DNA of 64,000 nucleotides from Rhodobiaceae bacterium (lineage in GTDB: Bacteria > Pseudomonadota > Alphaproteobacteria > Rhizobiales > Tepidamorphaceae): positions 1 through 64,000 of the forward strand of contig JACKJP010000017.1 in NCBI GenBank assembly GCA_020637895.1, written 5' to 3'. The notes under the pieces were generated by a model that was not told the origin of the DNA, did no database searches, and saw only the letters and a program-made list of their open reading frames with translations. The translations under genes and the position numbers were made by a program. Below, one piece after another: positions 1 through 11,291 of the stretch; the first letter of the stretch is position 1; every line of letters begins with the position of its first letter.

Positions 1-1135
1 CAGCGATGATGTTCCGAAGTATTTCGTCGGTGCCGCCGGCGATGCGGATTCCCGGCGAATGCAAAAGATCATGGTGCACTTTGCCATCGAAGATAGCGAG
101 CACCTCCTCGTCGATCATCCCGTAGGCCCCCTGTGCCTCGATCAGCAAGCGCGACATCTGTTGCAGCTCGAACGCGGTAACGAGCTTGCCGATGGAGGCT
201 TCCGGCCCCGGACTCTGTCCCCGCGACATCGCGGTAAGCGTGCGGTAGCGCGTGAGCTGCACACCGCGTGTGCGTACGTACCAATCGGCAAAGGCGGAGC
301 GGAAGGCGCCGTCGTCAGCGAGTGTTCCTTCGCCGACCGGAATCCGGCGGGACATCGCGATGGTTTGCGCGGGTGAGATGCCACGTTCCTTCCCGCCCTG
401 TACCCGCTCGTTCATTAGCGCGTAGATCGCAACCTTCCAGCCTTCGCCCACTTCTCCAAGGCGCTGGGAATCGGGAATGCGGACCTCGTTTAGGAAAACC
501 TCGTTGAATTCCACTCCGCCTGACATCTGGTGGATGGGACGGATTTCGACGCCTGGCGCGTCCATCTGCAGGAAAAACATTGTCAGACCCTTGTGCTTTG
601 GCACATCGGGGGCGCTACGGGCAATGACAAGGCCATAGTCGGAATAATGCGCCCCGCTGGTCCAGACTTTCTGGCCGTCGAGCACCCAGGTGTCTCCCTC
701 CCTGGCCGCCTTGGTACGGATGCCTGCAAGGTCGGATCCGGCACCGGGTTCCGAGAAAAGCTGGCACCATATCTGTTCGCCGCGAACCGCTGGGCCGACC
801 ATTTCCTGCTTCTGCTGGTCAGACGCGTACTTGATGACGGTCGGCAGACACAGGCCGAGGCCAATGCCGAAGAAGGCATCCGGCACGCCACGCTTTGCTT
901 CCTCTTCGCCGAAAATAACACGCTGCATTGCGGTGCCGCCCGCACCGCCCCATTCCCTGGGCCAGCTGATACAGGCAAACCCATTGGCCGCCTTGATTGC
1001 CTGCCACTTTCGCTGCCGTGCCAACCGTGCAAGTTCATCACCCACCAGCGATGGCAAGTCCTCGGCGTGGGCGTCAAGGAACGCGCGCACGTTGGCGCGA
1101 TACTCTGCTTCTTCAGGAGTGTCGGAGAAATCCAT
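1..1135 (-). CDS. Acyl-CoA dehydrogenase, large-subunit type (3' end cut by the window edge)
   Basis: Flavoprotein that would introduce an alpha,beta double bond into an acyl-CoA. About 378 residues read without a stop from an ATG at 1135 to the window edge; the C-terminus is missing. The ACAD fold is clear: flavin/substrate motif CQLFSEPGAGSDLAGIR near residues 124-140, KVWTSGAH near 156-163, PGPEASIGKLV near 309-319, and IAGGTDEILRNIIA at the visible end, which is the usual C-terminal FAD motif. The start ATG overlaps the stop of the upstream ACAD (TGATG), implying translational coupling. A roughly 390-residue ACAD followed by a roughly 370-residue divergent ACAD is the arrangement of heteromeric steroid-type ACADs (ChsE1/ChsE2, FadE28/FadE29). 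The substrate is unknown. Confidence 0.92.
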   Translation of the reverse strand, partial: MDFSDTPEEAEYRANVRAFLDAHAEDLPSLVGDELARLARQRKWQAIKAANGFACISWPREWGGAGGTAMQRVIFGEEEAKRGVPDAFFGIGLGLCLPTVIKYASDQQKQEMVGPAVRGEQIWCQLFSEPGAGSDLAGIRTKAAREGDTWVLDGQKVWTSGAHYSDYGLVIARSAPDVPKHKGLTMFFLQMDAPGVEIRPIHQMSGGVEFNEVFLNEVRIPDSQRLGEVGEGWKVAIYALMNERVQGGKERGISPAQTIAMSRRIPVGEGTLADDGAFRSAFADWYVRTRGVQLTRYRTLTAMSRGQSPGPEASIGKLVTAFELQQMSRLLIEAQGAYGMIDEEVLAIFDGKVHHDLLHSPGIRIAGGTDEILRNIIA

Positions 1136-2259
1136 CAGGCGACCTCCAAGGCTTCGCCTTCACAAACGATGCGTTCGACCGCGGTGAACAACCGGTCGCG
1201 CCAAACGCCGGGTGATCCAACCGCCATGTTGAGCGCCAGTGCACGACGATAGAAAAGGTGCTGGTCAGCTTCCCAAGTGAAGCCGATTCCACCATGTGCC
1301 TGGATCGATTCACGCGCGGAGTACCAGAAGGCTTGGCAGGCTGAGACTCGCGCCGCGGCGGCAGCTTGGGGCAGTTCGTTGCTACCCGCATCAAGCGCCC
1401 AGATACCGTAATAGGCATTGGAGCGCGCAATTTGGTTGTTGACGAAGGCGTCGGCAAGCTTGTGCTTGATCGCCTGATAGCTGCCGACCGGACGACCGAA
1501 GGCATGTCGTTCCTTTACAAATTCGACTGCCTGCTCGAGCGCGCGATCTGCCCCGCCCACTTGCTCGAATGCCAGCAGCACAGCCGCTCCGTCGAGCAGT
1601 CGGTCGACAAGGCCAGGTTCACCGATCGGCTCTACGGGAGTGTTGTCGAAGCTGATACGTGCCAAACCACGCGATGGGTCAATCGTGCCGAGGGCATCGC
1701 GCCTGACTGTTTCGTGGTGGAGCGCGACGAGGAAAAGTCGCGTTTCGCCGTTTCCATCCTTGGCAAGTACCAGCGCGTCCGTCGCGATCATGCCATCGAT
1801 GACCGGAAGCTTGGTGCCGGTGAGTTTGCCGCCCGCCACTCGGGCTTGAACTCGATCGAAATCCGGTTCTCCCGGACCTTCGGAAATAGCTAGACAGCCG
1901 ATACATTTGCCGGTGGCAATAGCGTTGAGTTTCTCGCGTTGCGTGCGGGTCCCGGCGATCATCAATGCTTCGGCCAGCAAGTAGACAGTTGATGCAAACG
2001 GTACGGGTGCAAGTACCCGTCCAAGTTCTTCCGCCAGAACGCACAAATCGGTCCGGCTCATGCCCAGTCCGCCGTGCTCTTCCGGCAAGGTCATGGCCGT
2101 CCATCCCTGTGCGACCAGTTCCTGCCATAGTTCATCGTCGTGGTCGCGGTCGGCGTCTTCCAGGACACTGCGGACCCTTGTCGGCTTGCAACGTGCCTCA
2201 AGAAACTTGCGAACCTCGTTGCGCAGCATCTCCTGGTCTTCAGAGAAATCGAAATTCAC
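1135..2259 (-). CDS. Acyl-CoA dehydrogenase, small/partner-subunit type
   Basis: A 374-residue ACAD-family protein with the N-terminal helical domain starting FDFSEDQEMLRNEVRKFLE, the PEEHGGLGMS loop, KERHAFGRPVGSYQAIKHKLAD in the C-terminal helical domain and HGGIGFTWEADQHLFYRR near the end. The canonical SEPGAGSDL flavin motif is replaced by a divergent AISEGPGEPD stretch, as in the partner subunits of heterotetrameric ACADs. I chose the GTG at 2259 because it opens exactly where the family begins and leaves 31 nt to the upstream gene. An in-frame extension to 2442 would overlap the VOC gene and has no family similarity. Its stop overlaps the start of the following ACAD, so the two are probably made in equal amounts. 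Family is certain; pairing is inferred. Confidence 0.88.
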   Translation of the reverse strand: MNFDFSEDQEMLRNEVRKFLEARCKPTRVRSVLEDADRDHDDELWQELVAQGWTAMTLPEEHGGLGMSRTDLCVLAEELGRVLAPVPFASTVYLLAEALMIAGTRTQREKLNAIATGKCIGCLAISEGPGEPDFDRVQARVAGGKLTGTKLPVIDGMIATDALVLAKDGNGETRLFLVALHHETVRRDALGTIDPSRGLARISFDNTPVEPIGEPGLVDRLLDGAAVLLAFEQVGGADRALEQAVEFVKERHAFGRPVGSYQAIKHKLADAFVNNQIARSNAYYGIWALDAGSNELPQAAAAARVSACQAFWYSARESIQAHGGIGFTWEADQHLFYRRALALNMAVGSPGVWRDRLFTAVERIVCEGEALEVA

Positions 2260-2290
2260 GGTTTTACCTTCGCATCCTTTTATACCGCAT

Positions 2291-2667
2291 TCAGGCAGGG
2301 CCAATCCGGAAGATACAAAACTTGTTGCCTTCAGGTTCGCGAAAATAAGTGCCGTAAAAGCCGCTTTCTTCTCGGCCCCTGATGACTGGTCCGCCTTCAT
2401 CGGACCCGCCCAGTTCGAGAGCCAGGGCGTGCACCGCGTCAACTACCTGACGCGATGGCGCCCGCAGTGCGATCATGTTGCCATTGCCAGCTGCAGCAAT
2501 ATTGCCATCATGAGGTGTCACGACTGCCAGTTCGTAATTGGTGACGCCATAGAAGATTCGGCGGTCGAAACTGTGCACCCGTTTCGCGCCGAGCATTTCA
2601 ACCAGCGGCTCGTAGAAGCGCGCGGCTTTTTCGACATCGTTGCTGCCCACGACGGCATAGCCGATCA

Positions 2668-2668
<1 letters not shown>
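2291..2668 (-). CDS. VOC (glyoxalase/bleomycin-resistance fold) family protein
   Basis: A 125-residue single-domain vicinal-oxygen-chelate protein: MIGYAVVGSNDVEKAARFYEP at the start and GFYGTYFREPEGNKFCIF at the end, the beta-alpha-beta pattern with an E in the REPEGN motif that is often a metal ligand. Such proteins act as glyoxalases, epimerases, isomerases or dioxygenase-fold lyases; the specific reaction cannot be read here. The ATG at 2668 overlaps the final base of the ferredoxin stop (TGATG), and that start fits the fold; an upstream in-frame ATG at 2713 would add 15 non-homologous residues. It sits inside the ACAD/ferredoxin/FMN-protein operon, so a role on the same CoA ester or ketone intermediate is plausible. 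Confidence 0.8.
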
Positions 2669-4666
<1,998 letters not shown>

Positions 4667-4680
4667 GGCCCGCGCCTCCT

Positions 4681-5694
4681 TCATGCCGGCGTCGGAAAGG
4701 TAAGGATCCGTTCCCTCTGTTCGCGCAACGATCCCCATATGAGGTCCGCAACATGTGCGCGCTTCAGATAATGGTGGACGTTGGCCTCCGCGGTAAATCC
4801 GAAAGCGCCATGAACCTGCACGCAATCGGCAGCGTTCTTTATCGCTGTCTCGCAAGCGACGATCTTGCTGGCGACGGCATGAAAGTTGGTGTCGGGAGAA
4901 CCCTCATCAATCACCAGTGATGCAAATGACGCCTGACAAAGTGCCGCCTCCGAACGGATCGCCATGTCGGCGCACATGTGCTTGATCGCCTGGAAGAAAC
5001 CAATCGGCTTGCCAAACTGTTCGCGAACCTTGGCGTATTCGATCGCAAGGTCACGCGCACCCTCACCGATGCCGACTGCATAGGCTCCCATAAGCATGAG
5101 CGCGCGGGCGTGGACATTGTCGACCTTGACCGGCACCTCTGCGCGTGGCCTTGCTGCATTGCTGAGCGTTGCACGTTCCAGAACGAGTACCGCGTCGGTC
5201 GCGTTGACCCGCGCGATCTGTTCGAACGCATCGCGGGGATAGAGCGCAGCATTGCTCTCTTCGATGAGCAGGATGACGTCCGCTTCATCGGCTTCGAACA
5301 GGTGATAATCGCGGGGTCCACCTGCGAGACCGCGCGAATTGGCGAGCCCGACGCGCATTGTCCCCGACAGTAATTCGTCGCGCAGTTCCACTTCCCCGGC
5401 GGACGCAGCGATTCGTGCGCCAAGGACAATGCCGAATATCGCCGGCGATAAAAGGTGGTAGCCGAACTGCTGGAAAACCAGCATTTCCTCTCCGGCGCTC
5501 AATCCAACCCCGCCCTTGTCTTCTGGCAAGCCAAGGCCGAGGAAACCGAGTTCACCCAACTGCGGCCAGAGTTCAAAATCCGGATTGCCAATGGCACTGA
5601 ACTCACGCAGCCGGTCGACCGAAGCTTCGTTGACCAGGAAATCCTTGATGGTGTCGATGATCTGTTGCTGTTCGGCCGATGGTAGCAGGTCCAT
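4681..5694 (-). CDS. Acyl-CoA dehydrogenase, small/partner-subunit type
   Basis: A 337-residue ACAD-family protein beginning MDLLPSAEQQQIIDTIKDFL. It shows GLPEDKGGVGLSAGEEM, a degenerate middle domain with no SEPGAGSDL motif, VREQFGKPIGFFQAIKHMCADMAIR and VQVHGAFGFTAEANVHHYLKRA. The short, divergent form next to a full-length ACAD (5711-6871) repeats the arrangement at 1-2259, so this looks like a second heteromeric-type ACAD pair. ATG at 5694 fits the family start and a 16-nt spacing from the upstream gene. A longer in-frame start at 5739 would overlap that gene by 29 nt. Pairing with the neighbour is an inference from size and order. Confidence 0.87.
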   Translation of the reverse strand: MDLLPSAEQQQIIDTIKDFLVNEASVDRLREFSAIGNPDFELWPQLGELGFLGLGLPEDKGGVGLSAGEEMLVFQQFGYHLLSPAIFGIVLGARIAASAGEVELRDELLSGTMRVGLANSRGLAGGPRDYHLFEADEADVILLIEESNAALYPRDAFEQIARVNATDAVLVLERATLSNAARPRAEVPVKVDNVHARALMLMGAYAVGIGEGARDLAIEYAKVREQFGKPIGFFQAIKHMCADMAIRSEAALCQASFASLVIDEGSPDTNFHAVASKIVACETAIKNAADCVQVHGAFGFTAEANVHHYLKRAHVADLIWGSLREQRERILTFPTPA

Positions 5695-5710
5695 GCTCGA
5701 ATACTCCAGA

Positions 5711-6871
5711 TCAGCGGCTGCGCGGAAGGCCGAGCACACGTTCGCCGATGATGTTTCGTTGTATCTGCGAGGTGCCTGCGGCGATCGTCGTCGAGTAAGT
5801 GCGAAGGTAGAAGTACACCCAGTCGTCGTCCTCGGGATTTTCCAGTCCGTCCGCGCCGATGATATCGAAGGCGAGCCGGCGCACGCGTTGCTGTACTTCG
5901 CCCACCATCGCGCGCATTAACGACGCCATTGCCGGACTGACGTTGTGCTGAGCGCGGCTGACGACCATGTATGTCATCGCGCGCGCCGCGGCCATATCAG
6001 CACGCAGCTGAGCCAGGCGTGCACCGAATTCATCGTTCTTTACGAAGGCATCGCCGTATCGCTCGCGTGCCCGCTCGATCATTTCCTCGACCAAAAAGGC
6101 ATATCGGATCTGATCCTTGATCTGCGCAGTGCCCCGCTCGAATCCGAGCGTGGACATCGCTACCGACCAGCCATCGTTCACCTTGCCGACCACATTCTTC
6201 AATGGCACTCGTGCCTCGTCGTAAAAGCATTGGACAAAGTGGGTGTGGTTGGGCGCGGTCATGATCTCGATCGGGCGCAGTTCCAGGCCCGGCGTCTTCA
6301 TGTCGAAAATGACCCAACTGATGCCCTTGTGTTTGGGCGCGTCCGGATCGGTACGAACAAGCAGTTCCTGCATGTCCGAGAGATGACCGTGACTGGTCCA
6401 GATTTTCGATCCAGTGACAACGAGTTCGTCCCCTTCGATCACTGCGCGGGTCTTCAGCGCCGCCAGGTCGGAGCCCGCATTCGGTTCCGAAAACCCTTGG
6501 CACCAGATTTTGTCGCCGGCGAGGATCGGCCTTAGATGTTCTTTTTTTTGCTGTTCACTGCCGTGTGCAATGATGGTTGGTCCGCCATGATTAAGGCCGA
6601 CGAAACAGAGGTGATTGTCGGGCGCGTTGGCGCGGGCATATTCTTCGTACCAGATGAGCTGGCGTGTCAGGCCGAGGCCCATGCCACCGTATTCCTTGGG
6701 CCAGGAAACGCCGGCCCATCCACCTTCGTATTGGCATCTCTGCCAAGCGAGGTCGTACTGGCGCATTGCCTCGCCACCATGCGGACGCCGTTCCTTGAAC
6801 ACGTTGGCGTTCAGCCAATCACGCGCCTCTTCGCGGAACTGTTGGTCCTCCACGGAAAATTTGAGGTCCAT
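5711..6871 (-). CDS. Acyl-CoA dehydrogenase, large-subunit type
   Basis: A 386-residue ACAD with all landmark motifs: CQGFSEPNAGSDLAALKT near residues 124-141, SKIWTSHGH in the substrate domain, and TIAAGTSQIQRNIIGERVLGL at the C-terminus, where FAD and the dimer interface are completed. ATG at 6871 gives the standard N-terminus MDLKFSVEDQQFREEARDWL; an in-frame extension to 6934 has no similarity. It is the first enzyme gene after the LysR gene on this strand (102-nt gap) and precedes the truncated-type ACAD, so the two probably form one alpha/beta enzyme. Specific acyl-CoA unknown. Confidence 0.92.
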   Translation of the reverse strand: MDLKFSVEDQQFREEARDWLNANVFKERRPHGGEAMRQYDLAWQRCQYEGGWAGVSWPKEYGGMGLGLTRQLIWYEEYARANAPDNHLCFVGLNHGGPTIIAHGSEQQKKEHLRPILAGDKIWCQGFSEPNAGSDLAALKTRAVIEGDELVVTGSKIWTSHGHLSDMQELLVRTDPDAPKHKGISWVIFDMKTPGLELRPIEIMTAPNHTHFVQCFYDEARVPLKNVVGKVNDGWSVAMSTLGFERGTAQIKDQIRYAFLVEEMIERARERYGDAFVKNDEFGARLAQLRADMAAARAMTYMVVSRAQHNVSPAMASLMRAMVGEVQQRVRRLAFDIIGADGLENPEDDDWVYFYLRTYSTTIAAGTSQIQRNIIGERVLGLPRSR

Positions 6872-6973
6872 AAATCCAAATCGCCCTAACGTTGGCCCGA
6901 GTTCGCTGTAACGCTTGGGCGACAGCGATGCCAAAAACGCGATTATCGTAATTTAGGGGTAGTCCGCGCAGGC

Positions 6974-7861
6974 TTAGCTCCTCGCTCCTTTCGTCGCGCT
7001 GGTGATGAGGGCCCAGAAGCGCTCCGCCGCGCGGCCCAGTTCGCGGTTGGCTGCGCGGCAGAGTAGGTGCTCGATGGCTAGTCCATCTAGTCGCAATGCG
7101 AAAATTTTCGGATCAAGCGACGCCAGGTCATTCTCGTCTAGGGCAAGCGCTCCAAACTCGCCGCGCGCGACGACGCCGTGCTCGATCGCCCGCCGGTCGT
7201 ATTCGGGAACATGACTCGGCACCAGACCCGCACCCTCGAACAATTGGCACAGTGCGGCGTGCAATTCGGGACCCCATTCTCGCGGGGGGATTCCGACCAG
7301 TTCTCCCTTCAGTGACTTCAGGTCTTCGACTTTTCGTTCGCTTGGCATGAGCAGATAGGCTTGCGAGTAGCCGATTGAGCACGTCTCAACCTCATTAGCC
7401 ATCAAAGCAGCATCCGCCGGGAGCAGGGCGAGGTCAATTCGGCATTCGTCCAACGCCTTGATCAGTTCCGCAGGCCCTTCCGTCACGGTGTTGAGTTCGA
7501 AATTCGAATAGCGCTCGGCGAAGTTGAGAGTGATGGCCTTCAGGGCCGGCAGGTCGATGATGGGAATGTGGCAGCCGAGTTTCGCCACCCGAGCCCTGGT
7601 CTCGCTCAAACTGCGAGCGGTTTCTCGAAACAGCCGCGACGACTCGGTAAGTTGCATGGCATGGGGAAGAAGTCGCTTGCCAGCATCGGTGACCTTTACC
7701 CCCACATTTTCTCGAACCAGCAATTGAATGCCGAGTTCGTATTCAAGCTTCCGCAACTGGGCAGAAAGCCATGGCTGCGCGATGTTGAGTTTGGTCGCGG
7801 CGCGGGTGAAGGACCCTTCCTCGGCAATCGTCGCGAACAATGTGATCCAGCGCAAGTTCAT
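6974..7861 (-). CDS. LysR-family transcriptional regulator
   Basis: A 295-residue LysR regulator. The winged helix-turn-helix covers residues 1-60 (MNLRWITLFATIAEEGSFTRAATKLNIAQPWLSAQLRKLE, quoted here only as its span; key pattern FTRAATKLNIAQPWLS), followed by the linker helix and a periplasmic-binding-like effector domain starting near residue 95. It is transcribed away from the DUF35/thiolase genes at 8115-9694 across a 253-nt gap, and toward the ACAD operon. The classical LysR layout suggests it controls the divergent thiolase unit, the downstream ACAD operon, or both. The effector is presumably a pathway CoA ester or acid; nothing in the sequence names it. Confidence 0.92.
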   Translation of the reverse strand: MNLRWITLFATIAEEGSFTRAATKLNIAQPWLSAQLRKLEYELGIQLLVRENVGVKVTDAGKRLLPHAMQLTESSRLFRETARSLSETRARVAKLGCHIPIIDLPALKAITLNFAERYSNFELNTVTEGPAELIKALDECRIDLALLPADAALMANEVETCSIGYSQAYLLMPSERKVEDLKSLKGELVGIPPREWGPELHAALCQLFEGAGLVPSHVPEYDRRAIEHGVVARGEFGALALDENDLASLDPKIFALRLDGLAIEHLLCRAANRELGRAAERFWALITSATKGARS

Positions 7862-8114
7862 ATATTGTTTCCGTACATTCGCCCGACCTTATATTAATTT
7901 GCATCGTATCGAGCGATCTTAGGGACATGATCGCGTTGCGGATAGGCCGAGACCCGCTGGTTCCTAATTTTGGCAAATCGCGTCTGTCTCGCCCTTCTGT
8001 TTATTAAGTATGCCCAAACTTCCCGCGTTGGAAGCGGCAGGGATAGGATTGTCATGCGCCGCTCAATCAAATTGGTTCGGTATACCGCATGATACGGCCA
8101 GGAGATGAAGGTAA

Positions 8115-8555
8115 ATGAATGATGGTCCAAACGATGCTAGGCCCGTCGCGCCCTATACCGCGATTGATAAAACGGGCGCGCCCTATCTGATCGGAAGCCG
8201 GTGCTCTGCTTGTAGCGCAACGCACCTTGGTTACTTCGAGAACTGCCCGAAATGCGGAGTGCGCGGCGAGGTCAGCGAAGTGCGCCTTGGCGATCACGGC
8301 GTTCTGTACAATTTCACCATCGTGCATCGCAGCCTTCCGGGCGTGAAGGTTCCGTTCATCTCCGCGACTGTCGATCTGGACGGCGGCGGTACGGTGCGTG
8401 GGAATTTGCTCGAGGTCGAGCCCGATCCTGCAAAAATCCCATTCGGGATGCCCGTCAACGTTCAATTCAGGAGCGCGTCGATCGCCGTTGAAAATGGTGA
8501 CGGGTACATAGCGCACTTTTTCGTACCGGCAGACCGAGGAGCGAGGGCGAGATGA
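8115..8555 (+). CDS. DUF35 / OB-fold Zn-ribbon protein (thiolase partner)
   Basis: A 146-residue protein with an N-terminal rubredoxin-like Zn ribbon (C30-SA-C33 ... C44-PK-C47) followed by an OB-fold (VLYNFTIVHRS ... VPFISATVDLDGGGTVRGNL). DUF35 proteins form complexes with SCP-x-type thiolases or Ltp2-type aldolases and are needed for their stability or CoA-ester docking. It overlaps the following thiolase gene by 4 nt, as expected for an obligate pair. The start at 8115 follows AGGAGATGAAGG. The 253-nt region upstream carries the divergent promoter with the LysR gene. Confidence 0.88.
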   Translation: MNDGPNDARPVAPYTAIDKTGAPYLIGSRCSACSATHLGYFENCPKCGVRGEVSEVRLGDHGVLYNFTIVHRSLPGVKVPFISATVDLDGGGTVRGNLLEVEPDPAKIPFGMPVNVQFRSASIAVENGDGYIAHFFVPADRGARAR

Positions 8556-9694
8556 GCAACGACGTTTATATCGTCGGTATCGATATGATCCGTTTTGGTC
8601 GGTTCGACGACGCCAAACCCGAGACACTCGCAGCACAGGCGGCGCTTATGGCGCTCGACGATTGTGGCAAGACAATTCACGATATCCAGGCGATCTATGC
8701 CGGTACCTGCAACGGCACGATGATGGGGCAGCGCATGCTGCACTACATCGGCCAGACGGGCGTTCCCGTTGTCAACGTGACCAATGCCTGCGCCACCGGG
8801 GCGACCGCCTTTCGTGAAGCATACATCGCGATCAAGGCGGGCATCTACGATACTTGTCTGGCAGTCGGATCCGAAAAGATGGGCAAGGGGATGCTGGTGC
8901 CCAAGAACAGCGGCGGCACCCCAATCCCGACGGAAGGATTGACGGGTTCGGGGGTCATGCCGGCAGTTTTCGCGCAAATGGGGATGGAACACACCCGCAA
9001 GTTCGGCACGACGTTCGAGCAGTTCGCGCGGGTGTCGGAAAAGAATCACAAACATTCGACGCTCAATCCAAAGGCGATGTATCAGAAGGAAACGCCGCTC
9101 GAGATGGTGATGGAGGCTGAGATGATTGCCTATCCGCTCACCAAGCTGATGTGCTCGGTCAACGTGGATGGCTCGGCGGCGGCCGTGTTGATGAGCGAGA
9201 AAAAGGCCAGGGAGGCCGGACTGATGAATCGGGCCGTGCGAGTCCGCGGATCGGGCCTTGCAAGCGATCCGTTCACTGAACGTAACCTGGTCATGCAGGA
9301 CATCAATACCGTCACCCGGCTGGCGGCAAAACAGGCTTACGAAATGGCTGGCATCGGACCCGAAGACGTCGACCTGGTGGAACTGCATGATTGCTTCGCT
9401 ACCGCCGAGATCCCGCACTACGAGAATCTCGGCCTTTGCGCCGAGGGTGAGGGAGGCTCCTTACTCGATTCCGGTGCGACCAGGCTAGGCGGCAAGGTGC
9501 CGGTGAATGTCTCGGGCGGATTGCTCTCGAAGGGCCATCCGCTCGGTGCTACAGGCATCGCCAACATCTATGAAATATCCCAGCACCTCCGTCAGGAGGC
9601 AGGCTCCCGCCAGGTCGAAGGAGCGAAGGTGGGGCTGACCCATGTGGTCGGCCTTGGTAGTGCCAGCGCGGTGCACCTGTTCGAGAAAGCTTGA
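8552..9694 (+). CDS. Thiolase, SCP-x / acetyl-CoA acetyltransferase type
   Basis: A 380-residue thiolase-fold enzyme that would cleave a 3-ketoacyl-CoA with CoA-SH. All catalytic positions are present: nucleophile Cys80 in VTNACATG, His279 in ELHDCFA, and His329 in SKGHPLGATG. HDCF and the short length identify the SCP2/SCP-x subgroup rather than FadA. It is translationally coupled to the DUF35 gene (4-nt overlap). This pair is the conventional, Cys-containing counterpart of the Cys-less pair at 15595-17465. It converges with the P450 at 9788; the 93-nt gap has no convincing terminator. Confidence 0.92.
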   Translation: MSNDVYIVGIDMIRFGRFDDAKPETLAAQAALMALDDCGKTIHDIQAIYAGTCNGTMMGQRMLHYIGQTGVPVVNVTNACATGATAFREAYIAIKAGIYDTCLAVGSEKMGKGMLVPKNSGGTPIPTEGLTGSGVMPAVFAQMGMEHTRKFGTTFEQFARVSEKNHKHSTLNPKAMYQKETPLEMVMEAEMIAYPLTKLMCSVNVDGSAAAVLMSEKKAREAGLMNRAVRVRGSGLASDPFTERNLVMQDINTVTRLAAKQAYEMAGIGPEDVDLVELHDCFATAEIPHYENLGLCAEGEGGSLLDSGATRLGGKVPVNVSGGLLSKGHPLGATGIANIYEISQHLRQEAGSRQVEGAKVGLTHVVGLGSASAVHLFEKA

Positions 9695-9787
9695 TGGATT
9701 TCGCTGCTGCTAACATTCCGCACATACATCAGAAAAGCCATGGCACTTTGATGCCGGGGCCTTTCTCACTTGCACCGGGATTGGGGG

Positions 9788-11044
9788 TCAGCGCACAAGC
9801 CGAACCGGCATGTTTTCCCAACTGTTACGGATAATGTGCACGACCGGCGTCGGTTCGGTGGTCAACTCGATCTTTTCAAATCGATCGAGCATAGCATTAA
9901 GTACTTGGACGCCCTCGTAACGGGCCAGCCTTTGCCCAAGACACAGATGCGGTCCCGCACCGAAGGCGAGGTGGCGGGAAGCGGTCTTGCGGGTCACGTC
10001 AAAGCGATGCGGATCTTCGAAAACGGCGGGATCGCGGTTTGCTGCCATATACATCAGATAGACATACTGACCTTCCTTCATCAGTTGGCCATTGATTTCC
10101 ACATCCTGGCTCACGTGTCGCAAGAAAGCACGCGCCGGAGTTACCATGCGCAGGGTTTCTTCGATCGCGTTCTTCACCAGAGATCGGTCTTCCCGCAGCT
10201 TGCGCCATTGGTCGGGGTTCTGGGCGAAATAGTAGGGGAGACCTAGCAACATTGCGCGGGTAGTATCGGCGCCGGCGGCTATTGCCGTCATAGCGAAGGT
10301 GATGACGTTGGGCAGCTTCACGCCTTTCTGGCCATCCAGTTCGGCATCGAGCAGCACCGAAATGAGATCGAGACCTCCACTTGCGCCGGCAGACCTCTCG
10401 GCTTTGCGGCGATCGACGTTCTCGGTGATGTATTCCTTGAGGCTATCGAATTCGGCGACGGCCGCCTGCAATTCTTCGAACGAAATATCAGCGCCCAACT
10501 TTTCGAGTTCATCGCTCCAGAACTGCACGCGCTTGCGGTCGGTCGAGGGAAGCCCGATCAACTGGCATGCCGCCTCGACTGGCACCCCGGCCGCGAAATC
10601 CCAAAAGTCCACGTCTCCGCGTTCCCCAAGCTCGTCGAGCGCATGGTCGATGTGGGCAGTCAGCTTGTCCTTCAATGCCTCCATCGCCGGAATTGTGAAT
10701 GCACCTTGGCTCACCCGGCGAAGTTCCTGGTGGCGGGGCGGATCGGCATTACCGATCTGCTCCCCGCCCTCGGGCCAGAAGCCCTCGGAAACGTTTTCGC
10801 CCCCGGCCTGCTCGCGATACTTGATCTCGTTGAGGAATATCCCGTGCGCATTGCTAAACACATCGGCGCGCGGGGTGATCGCCATAATGTCGCGATGGCG
10901 CGTAATGACGAAGGTATCGAGCGGTTCGTAGAGATAGAAGGGCGCTTCGCGCTGCATCCAGGCAAAGGTGGGCCACGGATCGTTCAGGTAGAACTGAGGA
11001 TCTTCGATAGGGACCTCGCGATTTGCGACCGTGTCATCAACCAT
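9788..11044 (-). CDS. Cytochrome P450
   Basis: A 418-residue soluble class I P450 that would hydroxylate a hydrophobic substrate. The I-helix oxygen-activation motif AGADTT is near residues 257-262, ExxR (EETLR) at 295-299, and the heme loop FGAGPHLCLG carries the ligand Cys368. No membrane anchor is present. GGGAGCGGACA precedes the ATG at 11044; an in-frame extension to 11098 is unlikely. No reductase or ferredoxin is adjacent; the only ferredoxin in the window is at 2668-2877. It stands alone on its strand between the thiolase and the hydratase-like gene, so its substrate cannot be derived from context. Confidence 0.93.
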   Translation of the reverse strand: MVDDTVANREVPIEDPQFYLNDPWPTFAWMQREAPFYLYEPLDTFVITRHRDIMAITPRADVFSNAHGIFLNEIKYREQAGGENVSEGFWPEGGEQIGNADPPRHQELRRVSQGAFTIPAMEALKDKLTAHIDHALDELGERGDVDFWDFAAGVPVEAACQLIGLPSTDRKRVQFWSDELEKLGADISFEELQAAVAEFDSLKEYITENVDRRKAERSAGASGGLDLISVLLDAELDGQKGVKLPNVITFAMTAIAAGADTTRAMLLGLPYYFAQNPDQWRKLREDRSLVKNAIEETLRMVTPARAFLRHVSQDVEINGQLMKEGQYVYLMYMAANRDPAVFEDPHRFDVTRKTASRHLAFGAGPHLCLGQRLARYEGVQVLNAMLDRFEKIELTTEPTPVVHIIRNSWENMPVRLVR

Positions 11045-11291
11045 TGTCCGCTCCCGGAAGCGTTTGGGACTGTGCCTCCAACGCACTGCGCATTGCATAG
11101 GCGAGGGATATTATTGCCACACTCCTCCCGTCCAGTCACAAGCTGCGCTTGGCTATCTTCGGGAAGTTATCTCATCAATGGATGCCAAAATGCAGCAGGG
11201 CATGTGTGAGAGGGACGTGGCATCCTCCCCCCTAATGCGTGGATCGAAGCCAAGCTGAGGAGATCGATAGTGCCAGGGAGGAGAGAACCGT

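Noticed and set aside
8078..8087. CGGTATACCG palindrome before the DUF35/thiolase genes
   Set aside because: A 10-bp perfect palindrome is expected many times by chance in 64 kb, and no second copy was found upstream of other units, so I do not call it an operator.
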